This document shows, piece after piece, positions 41,905-49,990 of a stretch of DNA of 64,000 nt. A program made the position numbers and the translations under genes. This DNA comes from Firmicutes bacterium ASF500 (GTDB lineage: Bacteria; Bacillota; Clostridia; Oscillospirales; Oscillospiraceae): positions 1,178,001 to 1,242,000 of the forward strand of contig CP097573.1 of the NCBI GenBank assembly GCA_000492175.2, in the 5' to 3' direction. The notes under the pieces are model-generated. The model was not told the DNA's origin. It did no database searches and worked only from the letters and a program-made list of their open reading frames with translations. Each line of letters starts with the position of its first letter. Position 1 is the stretch's first letter.

Positions 41905-42125
41905 AGGCCATTCCTCCTTCTCTGATTGGATGGTGCATCAAACCATTCCTGTGAAGTTCAATATGCTGGCATTGTAATGCGGGTAGTCGAACCAGGCCGA
42001 ACCCAACCAACCTAAACATCGAATCCTTCTTGGAATGAACGGGGTGTCTCCACTCAAAAGCACTCCTGCCAGAGCAGGCGCCCAGCAAGCATAAGTCCCA
42101 CTTTACCATCCTCGGATTATTATAC
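41905..42125 (-). ncRNA. Candidate bridge RNA of the IS110 element
   Basis: The 220-base non-coding stretch upstream of the transposase holds self-complementary segments (for example GCCTGCTCTGGCAGG) and a TATAAT at 42124-42119 at its outer edge. No matching -35 is seen in the flank, as expected if the promoter is completed only when the ends join in a circle. It is assigned by position and by the known biology of the IS110 group, not by a matched RNA model. Confidence 0.45.
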
Positions 42126-42135
42126 ACCCAGGTTG

Positions 42136-42309
42136 GCCGGGCTCGTCCCGGCTCTTCTGTGCCCGCCTAAAGGCGGGCACAGGGTATACTCGCCCCGTAG
42201 GGCGAGTATACCCGCAAGCATAGCGCAAATGTACATTTTGCGCGCTTGCAGGGGGATATCCCCCTGTCCCCTATGCCGCCTGCGGGCGGAAGATCGGCGG
42301 CGGAGCCGC
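42136..42309. repeat. Right hairpin array (seven to eight consecutive stem-loops)
   Basis: In order: 42136-42152 (6 bp), 42158-42181 (10 bp, loop TAAA), 42182-42213 (14 bp perfect, loop CGTA), 42214-42249 (GCAAGC/GCTTGC outer, near-palindromic core), 42249-42266 (perfect 18-base palindrome), 42276-42289 and 42297-42309. They abut almost without spacers and end 16 bases before the next gene. Confidence 0.85.
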
Positions 42310-42324
42310 AGGAAGGAGCGTGGA

Positions 42325-43098
42325 GTGCGAAGTGTCGCCTCAGTGAGCTTTGGCAAGGACTCCCTCGCCATGCTCTTATTATTACTGGAGCAAAACACAC
42401 GATTGGACGAAGTGATTTTTTACAATTCGGAAATGGAATTTCAGGCCATATACGATATCCGGGATCGGATCAAGCCGGTTCTGGAGCAGCGGGGCATCCG
42501 CTTCACCGAGGTGAAGCCGGGTGTCCCGTTTTTATACAATATGCTGGACAGGCCGGTCAACTCCAAGAAGAACGGCTTCCACCTGGGCTACGGCTGGTGC
42601 GGCGGCTCCTGCCGCTGGGGGGCCAAGCTCAAGACCCGCTCCCTGGACGGTGTGGCCTTGGACGCAGGCATCCACTACGTTGGCATCGCCGCAGACGAGC
42701 CGGAGCGGCTTGCACGGCTGGAGGCCCCCAAGTGTTCGCCCTTGGCCGAAGCGGGGATGACGGAGGCGGACTGTCTGGCGTACTGCTATGCGCGGGGATT
42801 TTTCTGGGAGGAGAATGGGATCAGGCTGTACGACATCCTGGACAGGGTGTCCTGCTGGTGCTGCAAAAACAAGAACCGGAAAGAGCTGAAAGCCATCTAT
42901 CAGTTTTTGCCCCAATATTGGGAGAGGCTGAAGGGGCTGCAGGCCCAGATCTCCATGCCCATGAAGCCCTACAGCCGGAAGGGTGTCCCTTACGGCAATG
43001 TGTTTGATTTAGAAAAAGTGTTTGAACAGGAAATTCAGGTGGAGAAAAGTGGCAGTTCTCCCAAGGGAAAAAGGAGGCGGCATGAGCAGAGCAGATAA
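42325..43098 (+). CDS. PAPS-reductase/ATP-pyrophosphatase-family protein (second copy)
   Basis: A 257-residue protein with the PP-loop SVSFGKDSLAMLLLL at the start, like the copy at 31974, and Cys-rich segments YGWCGGSCRWGAKL and RVSCWCCKNKNRKEL. The two copies share the fold but not the surrounding motifs, so they likely act on different substrates. GTG 42325 has GGAAGGAG 6 bases upstream; the longer frame through the hairpin array is not credible. It overlaps mobC by 17 bases and ends KRRRHEQSR. Confidence 0.75.
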   Translation: MRSVASVSFGKDSLAMLLLLLEQNTRLDEVIFYNSEMEFQAIYDIRDRIKPVLEQRGIRFTEVKPGVPFLYNMLDRPVNSKKNGFHLGYGWCGGSCRWGAKLKTRSLDGVALDAGIHYVGIAADEPERLARLEAPKCSPLAEAGMTEADCLAYCYARGFFWEENGIRLYDILDRVSCWCCKNKNRKELKAIYQFLPQYWERLKGLQAQISMPMKPYSRKGVPYGNVFDLEKVFEQEIQVEKSGSSPKGKRRRHEQSR

Positions 43099-43405
43099 GC
43101 ACGGCAGGCATCATGTCCACATTGAACTGACGCCGGCGCAGTACCAGCGGCTGGTGGCCCAGGCCAGGCAGTGCGGCCTCTCCCGGAGGGCCTACCTCGT
43201 CCGGCTGATCGAAGGGACGCCTGTCCGCACCCGGCCCTCCCAGGAGATCAAGGAATTGCGGACGGAGATCCACCACATCGGCAATAACATCAACCAGATC
43301 GCCCGGAGCGTCAACGCCGGCATCGCCAGGGCCGAGGACGCCAAGCGAGGCCTGTTCCTGCTGGATCAGGTCTATGAGCTGATGTACCAGATCGCAAAAA
43401 AGTAA
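43082..43405 (+). CDS. mobC: MobC relaxosome accessory protein
   Basis: A 107-residue protein: basic N-terminus, a ribbon-helix-helix part (HVHIELTPAQYQRLVAQARQ, GLSRRAYLVRLIEG) and the MobC signature RTEIHHIGNNINQIARSVNAG. It binds oriT and helps the relaxase open the strands. In related elements mobC leads directly into the relaxase gene; here an amidohydrolase gene lies between. Confidence 0.88.
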   Translation: MSRADKHGRHHVHIELTPAQYQRLVAQARQCGLSRRAYLVRLIEGTPVRTRPSQEIKELRTEIHHIGNNINQIARSVNAGIARAEDAKRGLFLLDQVYELMYQIAKK

Positions 43406-43408
43406 AAT

Positions 43409-44581
43409 CTATTGATGCTCTCCCAGCCAGCGGACCGCGCAGTGGGCCAGGCAGGCGGAGCCGATGGGACAGATATCCTCGTTGAACCGGACCTTGGGGT
43501 TGTGGGCGGTGGCATCGCCCCGCTCATCCATATACCCCGCTGAGAGGTACATAAACACGCTGGGGACCTTCTCCGCAATGGCCGCGAAGTCCTCAGAGGC
43601 GCTGGCGGAGGTATCAGGAACAGGTGTCAGACCGGGGATGGGCAGCTCCCGCATATAGCGGGCTATTTCCTCTGTCATGGTGGCGTTGCACACCAGAGGC
43701 GGCACCTGAGAAAGTTCTTCGATCTCCGCCGAGCCGCCGTAAACCTCAGCAGTCCTTTGGGATACCTCCCGCAGCCGCCGGACCAGTTTGTCCCGGCTGG
43801 CGCTGTCGTTGGTGCGCAAGGTCCCCTGGAGAACGGCGGTGTCCGGGATGATATTGGGGGCTGAACCTGCGGAGAAATTGCCGATGGTCAATACGCAGGC
43901 TTTGCTGGGGTCCGCTTCACGGGCGATCAGCGCCTCCAGGGCCAGATAGATGTGGACAGCAATGTTGATGGGGTCGATGGCACTGTGAGGATAGGCCCCG
44001 TGGGCGCCCCGGCCATGGACGGTGATCCGGAAGCCGTCCACGGAGTACATCATAGTCCCACCAGCATTGTACATGAACAGGCCCACCGGCATTCTGCCGG
44101 CGCCCACATGATAGGCCAGGGCTCCGTCCACGCCGTCCAAAATGCCGCCCGCAAGCATATCCTTCGCGCCCTCAAAGGTCTCTTCGGCGGTCTGGAACAT
44201 GAATCGGACCCGACCCGACAGCTCGGCCTCGTTTTCTTTCAGCATCTTCGCCGCCGTCAGCAGCATCGCCGCATGAAAATCATGGCCGCAGGCATGAGCT
44301 TCCGTTCCGGTGGGGCAGGCGAAGGACTCGCCGCTCTCCTCCGGCATGGGTAGGGCGTCCATGTCCGCACGGAGCAGGAGCGTCCGGCCTCCCTCGCGGC
44401 CCAGCTCGGCGGTCACACCATGGCCGCAGGGGCGGGCGTCCAGACCGCATTTTTTCAGTTCATCCAACACATAGGCTTGCGCTTTGGGCATATCCAGGCC
44501 CACTTCCGCATGGCTGTGCAGCCAGCGGCGATGGGCAACAGTCTCCTCGCGCAGTTCTAACGCTCGTTTATAAAAATCCAT
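43409..44581 (-). CDS. M20-family amidohydrolase/peptidase
   Basis: A 390-residue metal-dependent amidohydrolase (N-acyl-amino-acid hydrolase type). The metal ligands are visible: HSHAEVGLDMP region, RADMDALPM (Asp), ACGHDFHAAM (His/Asp), QTAEETFEGAKDM (catalytic Glu pair) and HNPKVRFNED (His). ATG 44581 follows GGAGG. It lies in the opposite direction between mobC and the relaxase, so it is a cargo insertion and may have its own promoter in 44582-44703. Confidence 0.88.
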   Translation of the reverse strand: MDFYKRALELREETVAHRRWLHSHAEVGLDMPKAQAYVLDELKKCGLDARPCGHGVTAELGREGGRTLLLRADMDALPMPEESGESFACPTGTEAHACGHDFHAAMLLTAAKMLKENEAELSGRVRFMFQTAEETFEGAKDMLAGGILDGVDGALAYHVGAGRMPVGLFMYNAGGTMMYSVDGFRITVHGRGAHGAYPHSAIDPINIAVHIYLALEALIAREADPSKACVLTIGNFSAGSAPNIIPDTAVLQGTLRTNDSASRDKLVRRLREVSQRTAEVYGGSAEIEELSQVPPLVCNATMTEEIARYMRELPIPGLTPVPDTSASASEDFAAIAEKVPSVFMYLSAGYMDERGDATAHNPKVRFNEDICPIGSACLAHCAVRWLGEHQ

Positions 44582-44703
44582 ATCAGATTCCTCCCCGATT
44601 GACCCACAAGATCCAGAAAGATAAGCTGAGTGAATTGTAGCAAAAGGCTTTGGTACCGTCAATAGCATCTGCAGTTCAGCGGCTGTTTATGAAGGAAGTA
44701 TTT

Positions 44704-46110
44704 ATGGCTGTCACGAAGATCCTGGCCCGGAAGGGCCGTCTGGACATCGGCATCAACTACGTCCTCAACGGGGACAAGACCGAGGAGCGCGTCCTCACCG
44801 CCCATCTGAACTGCGACCCTGGCCGGGAGTGCCGCCAGATGCTGGACACCAAACGGGCTGTGGGCAAGGAGGACGGTGTGCAGTATTACCACATCATCCA
44901 GTCCTTCAAGCCGGAAGAGGTTACACCGGAACAGGCGCTGGAGATCGCCACAGAATTTGCGAAAGAGCATCTGCCGGGGTATGAGACGGTGATCGGCGTC
45001 CACGTGGACAAGGAGCATATCCACGCCCACCTGGTTTTCAATTCCGTCAACGCCGATACCGGCGAGAAGTACCACAGCAACGCCCAGAGCTACTACCAGC
45101 AGATCCGGGCGACCTCGGACCGGCTGTGCCGGGAGCATGGCCTGTCGGTCATCATGGAGGGCAGTTCCGGCAAGGCGGTCAGCTATATTGAATGGCTCCG
45201 CCAGTCCAGGGGCCAGCCCACATTCCGCTCCATGCTGGAGGCGGACCTGCGGACGGCCATTCAGGACGCCAACGACCTGGGCCACTTCTTTCTGCTTATG
45301 GAACACATGGGGTATGAGATCAGCCATGGCAATCGCCTGGGCTTTCGGTTGCGGGGACAGGATCGCTTCATGTACCCAGGACGGAAAAGCCCGCTGTTCA
45401 CTGAGGACGGCATTCGGGCGGCCATCCAGAGCGGCCTGGAGGATATCGAGGCCGGACGCAGGCCCGCCGTCATTTACAGGCCGCCCTTCCAGCCCTACAA
45501 AAAGTACCCAAAATATACCGGAATTATGGCGCTCTATGTCCACTACCTCTACGTCCTGGGCAAGATCGAGCAGCGGCAGTATCCGCCCCGGATGACGCCC
45601 CAGCTCCGGCAGGAGGTGATGAAGTCCGAGCGATACCGGGAGCAGTTTGACTTTCTCCGGGAGAACGATATCGCCACCCAGGGAGACATGGCCGCATTCC
45701 AGACCCGCACAGAGGACGCGCTGGCCAACCTGATGAAGCAGCGCACGATCCTCAATGTGCGGAAGAAGAAACGGAAAAAGCTGTATGATGCCCTGGCGGA
45801 TGTGGCCGCCCTGACCCCAGCCAAGCAGCTCTACGAGGACGGACTGTCCGGTATGGAGGCAGAGTATGCCCGGTACATGGAGGCGGTGGCTGTGCTGGAG
45901 CAGTGCGCCATCCCCAGAGAACGGCTCTCAAACGAAAAGGCGGAAATATATGAGCAGCTTGCCCAGATCAACCGTGACATTCGGGCGGAGCGGAAAAAGC
46001 TGGCCCTTTGCCGGGAAATCCAGAGCAGGCTGCCCCAGATGGAACATGATATTGACAAAATTGAAGAACGTGAAAGTGAGGTGAAGCACGATGAACGTAG
46101 GAGGCGGTGA
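44704..46110 (+). CDS. Relaxase (MOBP-like)
   Basis: A 468-residue nicking enzyme that cuts oriT and pilots the strand. The N-terminal half holds the relaxase domain: Tyr-rich start, GVQYYHIIQSFKPEEV (Tyr region) and the metal-binding His triad in HVDKEHIHAHLVFN. The C-terminal half is helical. I chose ATG 44704 because GAAGGAAG lies upstream and the conserved MAVTKILARKG begins there. Its last codons overlap the pcfB start. Confidence 0.9.
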   Translation: MAVTKILARKGRLDIGINYVLNGDKTEERVLTAHLNCDPGRECRQMLDTKRAVGKEDGVQYYHIIQSFKPEEVTPEQALEIATEFAKEHLPGYETVIGVHVDKEHIHAHLVFNSVNADTGEKYHSNAQSYYQQIRATSDRLCREHGLSVIMEGSSGKAVSYIEWLRQSRGQPTFRSMLEADLRTAIQDANDLGHFFLLMEHMGYEISHGNRLGFRLRGQDRFMYPGRKSPLFTEDGIRAAIQSGLEDIEAGRRPAVIYRPPFQPYKKYPKYTGIMALYVHYLYVLGKIEQRQYPPRMTPQLRQEVMKSERYREQFDFLRENDIATQGDMAAFQTRTEDALANLMKQRTILNVRKKKRKKLYDALADVAALTPAKQLYEDGLSGMEAEYARYMEAVAVLEQCAIPRERLSNEKAEIYEQLAQINRDIRAERKKLALCREIQSRLPQMEHDIDKIEERESEVKHDERRRR

Positions 46111-46933
46111 GGCCGCTGACCAGATGGTACGCATGATGCTCTCCGGCACGGAGGTGGCGGTGCGGCTGTCCGGCTCGGCCCTGAAGAACCTGCTGGCGCT
46201 GACCATGGCGCTGGCGCACAACCGCAAGACCCTCTCTGGCAAGGTCAACATGGGCAAGATGCTGAAGGAGACGCGGGATCTGCGGCGGTTCCCCATGACG
46301 CCCCAGCAGTACAAGCAGTTTCAAAAGCTGGCGAAAAAGCACAAGCTGTTGTTCTCGGTGATCAAAGATAAGGATGACCGGGGCAAGCTGATGGACGTGA
46401 TTCTGCCGGTGACGGAGCTGGATCGGGCCAACGCTATTTTTGAGCGTATCCTGTATACCCTGCCCCCGGAGCCGGAGCGCAGGCCTGCGAAACCGCTCCA
46501 GAAGGGACATGAGGTGTTCCAGCCGGAACGCCAAGCCCAAGAGCGGTCGGCACCGGAGCAGGTGCAGGAGCAGCAGGCCCCGGCACAGCCCAAGAGGCGG
46601 GAACAGCAGAGGAAAGCGGCTGTCAGGCCCCAGGAGGCCCCTGTGAGGCCGTCCCAGCCCAGGCGGGAGGTGTCCCAGCGGTCGGCAGAGCAGGGCCGCC
46701 AGGAAGCCCCTGTGACCCAGCGTCAGGAGAACAAGGGAAAAAACGGTTCTCGGTCGGAACGAGACTCGCCCGTTATAAAAATCAGCTCCTCTATACTCAA
46801 AGAGAGCGGCACTACGAGGGGGACGAGTGAGCGTCCTTCCATTGAGGCGCGGCTCCAAGGGTATCGGGTACAGATGAGGAGATCGTCCGCTTCGGCCAGA
46901 TCCAAGACCAAGACACAGGCCAAACAGAGGTGA
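46091..46933 (+). CDS. PcfB/DUF3801 relaxosome adaptor
   Basis: A 280-residue protein. Residues 1-130 match DUF3801 (VRLSGSALKNLLALTMAL, LKETRDLRRFPMTPQQYKQF, KLLFSVIKDKDDRGKLMDVI). The rest is a Gln/Arg/Pro-rich, probably unfolded tail with a basic end. PcfB proteins link the relaxase-DNA complex to the VirD4 coupling protein. It overlaps the relaxase gene by 20 bases. Confidence 0.8.
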   Translation: MNVGGGEAADQMVRMMLSGTEVAVRLSGSALKNLLALTMALAHNRKTLSGKVNMGKMLKETRDLRRFPMTPQQYKQFQKLAKKHKLLFSVIKDKDDRGKLMDVILPVTELDRANAIFERILYTLPPEPERRPAKPLQKGHEVFQPERQAQERSAPEQVQEQQAPAQPKRREQQRKAAVRPQEAPVRPSQPRREVSQRSAEQGRQEAPVTQRQENKGKNGSRSERDSPVIKISSSILKESGTTRGTSERPSIEARLQGYRVQMRRSSASARSKTKTQAKQR

Positions 46934-47158
46934 TCAGTTTTCCCCTGTGTCCGGCTGCTCCCAATCGATGGCAAACAAGTCATTGGGCGTACAGTGCAGC
47001 AACATACAGAGCGTCTCAATGCGCTCCAGTTTAATGGACTGCGTCTCGTTATTGACCATTTTGTTGAAATTTTGATAGCTCATTCCAAGCTGTTTGTAGA
47101 GCCAGTATTTTGTGTGGCCCTGCCGCTCCAGCAGCTCCAAAACATTCAAGCGCACCAT
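46934..47158 (-). CDS. XRE-family repressor
   Basis: A 74-residue Cro/CI-type helix-turn-helix protein (LLERQGHTKYWLYKQLGMSYQNFNKMV in two helices) with the C-terminal ETLCMLLHCTPNDLF typical of the family. It is divergent from the SLOG gene; the 116 bases between them hold two inverted repeats. Its stop abuts the pcfB stop. It probably controls transfer genes or itself. Confidence 0.82.
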   Translation of the reverse strand: MVRLNVLELLERQGHTKYWLYKQLGMSYQNFNKMVNNETQSIKLERIETLCMLLHCTPNDLFAIDWEQPDTGEN

Positions 47159-47174
47159 ATCTCCTGCCTCCAGT

Positions 47175-47194
47175 ATCTAATGTAATGATTAGAT
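47175..47194. promoter_or_regulatory. Operator-like inverted repeat (near XRE gene)
   Basis: ATCTAAT (47175-47181) and ATTAGAT (47188-47194) around 6 bases, 17 bases upstream of the XRE start. A similar half (ATTAGATAATG) recurs at 47232-47242. Likely bound by the XRE protein. Confidence 0.5.
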
Positions 47195-47215
47195 ATTAGC
47201 GGCTTAACCCCTCTG

Positions 47216-47257
47216 CGGTATAGACGGGTACATTAGATAATGATATAGTCTATACCG
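47216..47257. promoter_or_regulatory. Operator-like inverted repeat (near SLOG gene)
   Basis: CGGTATAGAC (47216-47225) and GTCTATACCG (47248-47257) are exact inverted copies 22 bases apart, just upstream of the SLOG ribosome site (AGAGGAGG). Confidence 0.5.
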
Positions 47258-47274
47258 TAGAGGAGGCGCTATTC

Positions 47275-47766
47275 ATGGACGAAAAAGAATTGCGGAAACA
47301 CCGATGCTGTTTCACCGGGCATCGCCCGGAAAAGCTGGCTATACCGGAACGGCAGATGGCAAAATTGTTGGAAATGGAGATCCGAAAGGCGATAGACAAA
47401 CAGTTTATCACATTTATATCAGGCATGGCGAGGGGGACAGATATCGTTGCCGCAGAAATCGTTCTGCGGCTGAGAGCGCAGGACGAGCGTCTGAAGCTGA
47501 TTTGCGCTCTGCCCCATCCCGGCTTCGGCCTGCATTGGGGCGGCGGTTGGACAGATCGGTTCCAAAGTGTACTGGCACAGGCGGATCTGGCGCGGACCAT
47601 CTGCCCCAGCTTCTCCTATGCGTCCTATCAGGCCAGAAATGAATGGATGTGCCGCCATGTCGGGCTGGTGATCGCCGTTTTTAACGGAGAGCGCGGAGGA
47701 ACAAAAAACACACTGGACTACGCGCAAAAAATTGGCGTTCCGTGCGTAATGATCAACGGAAAATAA
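47275..47766 (+). CDS. SLOG-domain (DUF1273/YpsA-like) protein
   Basis: A 163-residue Rossmann-like protein: CCFTGHRPEKL at the start, FISGMARGTDIVAAEI (ligand-binding glycine loop) and LVIAVFNGERGGTKNTLDYA. SLOG proteins bind nucleotide-type ligands and appear in stress or defence settings. It is paired with a divergent XRE repressor, so it may respond to a signal or be expressed only when transfer is induced. Confidence 0.75.
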   Translation: MDEKELRKHRCCFTGHRPEKLAIPERQMAKLLEMEIRKAIDKQFITFISGMARGTDIVAAEIVLRLRAQDERLKLICALPHPGFGLHWGGGWTDRFQSVLAQADLARTICPSFSYASYQARNEWMCRHVGLVIAVFNGERGGTKNTLDYAQKIGVPCVMINGK

Positions 47767-47769
47767 AGG

Positions 47770-47808
47770 CGAGAGGGGAATTCCGGGATGGCCGGAGTTC
47801 CCCTCTCG
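47770..47808 (+). terminator. Hairpin before the VirD4 ribosome site
   Basis: A perfect 11-bp outer stem (47770-47780 with 47798-47808) with an inner stem; no T-run. GGAGGTG begins 5 bases later. It could end the SLOG transcript or control translation of virD4. Confidence 0.6.
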
Positions 47809-47827
47809 TCATGGAGGTGAAGAAATA

Positions 47828-49627
47828 CTGAAGAAACAAGCTGGCAGTATCGCGGTGTACCTGTTCTTATACATTTTTGTGGTCTGGGCGGCGCTGCTCA
47901 TCGCCCAATCCCTGGGCGGCGGCCTGCCGGAGATCATCACCAACCTGACGGCGGCCATGGAACACCCCTTCCTCATCCACTGGACGGAGCATAGTCTGGT
48001 GACCATCCTGCTCTGCACCGGGGCCTATATCATGGGGATCTGCCTCTATGCCGACCAGCAGGGCCGGACGAGGGACGGCGAGGAACACGGCTCCGCCGCT
48101 TGGGCCTCCCCCCGGCAGGTTAATGCCATGTTCGCTCAGAAGAAGAACAAGCTGCTGACCAAAAACGTCCGTCTGGGGCTGGACACCCACAAGCACCGCC
48201 GCTCCCTGAACGTGCTGGTCATCGGCGGCTCTGGTGCGGCCAAGACGAGAAGCTATGTGAAGCCCAATATTCTGGAGGCCAACACCAACTATGTGATCAC
48301 GGACCCCAAGTCGGAAGTCCTGCTGGCCACGGGCGGCTACCTCAAGAGCCAGGGCTATGACATCCGGGTGCTGAACCTCGTCAACCTGGAGGAGTCGGAC
48401 GGATACAACCCATTCCGCTATATTCGGGATGAAAAGGACGCCCTGCGGCTGGTAAACAATCTCATCCAGGCCACCACGCCCAAGGGCAGCCATGAAAGTG
48501 ACCCGTTTTGGACGAAAGCGGAAACGGCACTGCTGCAGGCCATCATCCTCATGCTGTGGCAGGAGGCCCCGGAGTATGAACAGAACTTCTCCATGGTGAT
48601 GCGGGTGCTGGAGTACGCCGAGGTGAAGGAGGAGGATGAGGAATACATCTCGCCCCTGGATCTGCTCTTCCAATCCATAGAACGGGAGAAGCCCGACAGC
48701 GTGGCGGTGAGGCAGTACAAGGTCTTTAAAATGGCCGCCGGCAAGACCTCAAAATCGATCCTTGTGTCCACCGCCGTCCGGCTGGCCCCCTTCAACCTGC
48801 CTCAAATCAAAGCCATCACCGACCGGGATGACATGGACCTCTACACTTTGGGAGAGCAGAAGTGTGCGCTGTACGCTGTCATACCGGATAATGACCAGAC
48901 GTTTAACTTTTTGGTGAGCCTGCTTTACTCCCAAGCGTTCCAGGCGCTATACTACAGCGCCGACCAGATCCACCACGGGGCCTTGCCCTGCCATGTGCAC
49001 TTCGTGCTGGACGAGTTCGCCGCCATGCCCCTCCCAGGCTTCACCCGTGAGCTGGCTACCATGCGCTCCCGCAACATTTCCGCAAGCACCATAATACAGA
49101 ATATGGCGCAGATAAAAGAACTTTATAAGGATAGTTGGGAGACAATTCCGGGCAATTCCGATACAATTCTGTACCTGGGCGGCAACGAAGCATCAACCCA
49201 CAAGTACATTTCCGAGGCCCTTGGGAAAGCCACAATTGACACGAAAACCCATGGCCAGACCAAGGGGAAATCCGGCTCGTACTCCACCAATTTTCAAATG
49301 AGCGGCCGCGAATTGTTGACCCCAGATGAGGTGCGGGGGCTGGACAACCGCTACGCCATCCTGTTCATCCGGGGAGCCAAGCCGGTGATGGATCTGAAGT
49401 ACGAGCTGACCGAACACCCCGCCATCCGCTACACCATAGACGGCGGCGGGCCGCCCTACATCCACCATCATGAGAAGCCTGAACCCAAGTTCCAGGGGGA
49501 ACCGCTGTTCGCCCCGGAAACCGAAACATCTGATGAAGAAAAGGAGACTGAAACCTATGAAGATTTTCCAGAAGTCCCAGACCCCCAAGAAACCCCTGAA
49601 CACCCTGGAGCGCCAGAAGAAGGTTGA
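47828..49627 (+). CDS. virD4: VirD4-type coupling ATPase; probable CTG start
   Basis: About 599 residues, membrane-bound hexameric ATPase that hands the relaxase-DNA complex to the secretion channel. Two N-terminal membrane helices (YLFLYIFVVWAALLIAQ and LVTILLCTGAYIMGICLY), Walker A VIGGSGAAKTRSYV near 133-146, Walker B HFVLDEFAAM near 392. The coding frame reads back from GTG 47855 to CTG 47828 (KKQAGSIAVYLF), which is 8 bases after GGAGGTG; the preceding ATA (47825) is a second candidate. There is no ATG or TTG at the 5' end. Confidence 0.9.
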   Translation: MKKQAGSIAVYLFLYIFVVWAALLIAQSLGGGLPEIITNLTAAMEHPFLIHWTEHSLVTILLCTGAYIMGICLYADQQGRTRDGEEHGSAAWASPRQVNAMFAQKKNKLLTKNVRLGLDTHKHRRSLNVLVIGGSGAAKTRSYVKPNILEANTNYVITDPKSEVLLATGGYLKSQGYDIRVLNLVNLEESDGYNPFRYIRDEKDALRLVNNLIQATTPKGSHESDPFWTKAETALLQAIILMLWQEAPEYEQNFSMVMRVLEYAEVKEEDEEYISPLDLLFQSIEREKPDSVAVRQYKVFKMAAGKTSKSILVSTAVRLAPFNLPQIKAITDRDDMDLYTLGEQKCALYAVIPDNDQTFNFLVSLLYSQAFQALYYSADQIHHGALPCHVHFVLDEFAAMPLPGFTRELATMRSRNISASTIIQNMAQIKELYKDSWETIPGNSDTILYLGGNEASTHKYISEALGKATIDTKTHGQTKGKSGSYSTNFQMSGRELLTPDEVRGLDNRYAILFIRGAKPVMDLKYELTEHPAIRYTIDGGGPPYIHHHEKPEPKFQGEPLFAPETETSDEEKETETYEDFPEVPDPQETPEHPGAPEEG

Positions 49628-49925
49628 GCGCCGCGCCAAGCGGGCTTACGCCATCTTCGCCTGTCTGGTGCTGTCCATGGCCGTCATGATCGTCCCCGCC
49701 TTCGCCGCAGACGATCCCCTCCAGATCGTGGAAAATTTGTCCGACTTCATTTTTTCTCTGATCCGGGCCATCGGCCTGATCCTGCTGGGCTTCGGCATCC
49801 TCCAGCTGGGCCTGTCCCTCAAGAGCCACGACCCCTCCCAGCGGGCCAACGGTATGCTGACCATCGCCGGCGGCATTGTCATTACCTTTACCCGTGAGAT
49901 CCTCACCCTCATTACCGGCGGTTGA
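49557..49925 (+). CDS. VirB2/TrbC-like pilin-type protein
   Basis: A 122-residue membrane protein: basic cytoplasmic start, helix IFACLVLSMAVMIVPAFAA (signal-like with cleavage near AFAA), then two helices (FIFSLIRAIGLILLGFGIL and LTIAGGIVITFTREILTL). The layout and position after virD4 match small channel or pilin subunits of type IV secretion. ATG 49557 lies inside the virD4 end with AAGGAGA upstream. Confidence 0.65.
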   Translation: MKIFQKSQTPKKPLNTLERQKKVERRAKRAYAIFACLVLSMAVMIVPAFAADDPLQIVENLSDFIFSLIRAIGLILLGFGILQLGLSLKSHDPSQRANGMLTIAGGIVITFTREILTLITGG

Positions 49926-49938
49926 GGAGTACGGCAGC

Positions 49939-49962
49939 GGGAGGGCGCGGCTGCGCCCTCCC
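49939..49962 (+). terminator. Hairpin before the TrbL-like gene
   Basis: A perfect 10-bp GC stem (49939-49948 with 49953-49962), loop GGCT, no T-run, 15 bases before the GGAGGTG of the next gene. Confidence 0.65.
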
Positions 49963-49990
49963 CACTCGTTTCCCGCAGGAGGTGATTTGA

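Larger units (their letters stand above)
40621..42126 (-). mobile_element. IS110-family insertion sequence (ends approximate)
   Basis: It contains the transposase gene and the upstream non-coding end. IS110 elements lack clear terminal inverted repeats, so neither end can be fixed by eye. The upstream end is placed near 42126 where the hairpin array begins; the other end may extend into 40341-40620. Confidence 0.65.

Noticed and set aside
40247..42309. CRISPR array
   Set aside because: The repeated units are hairpins of different sequence without spacers of constant length, and no cas gene is near; VapD is only a Cas2-fold relative.
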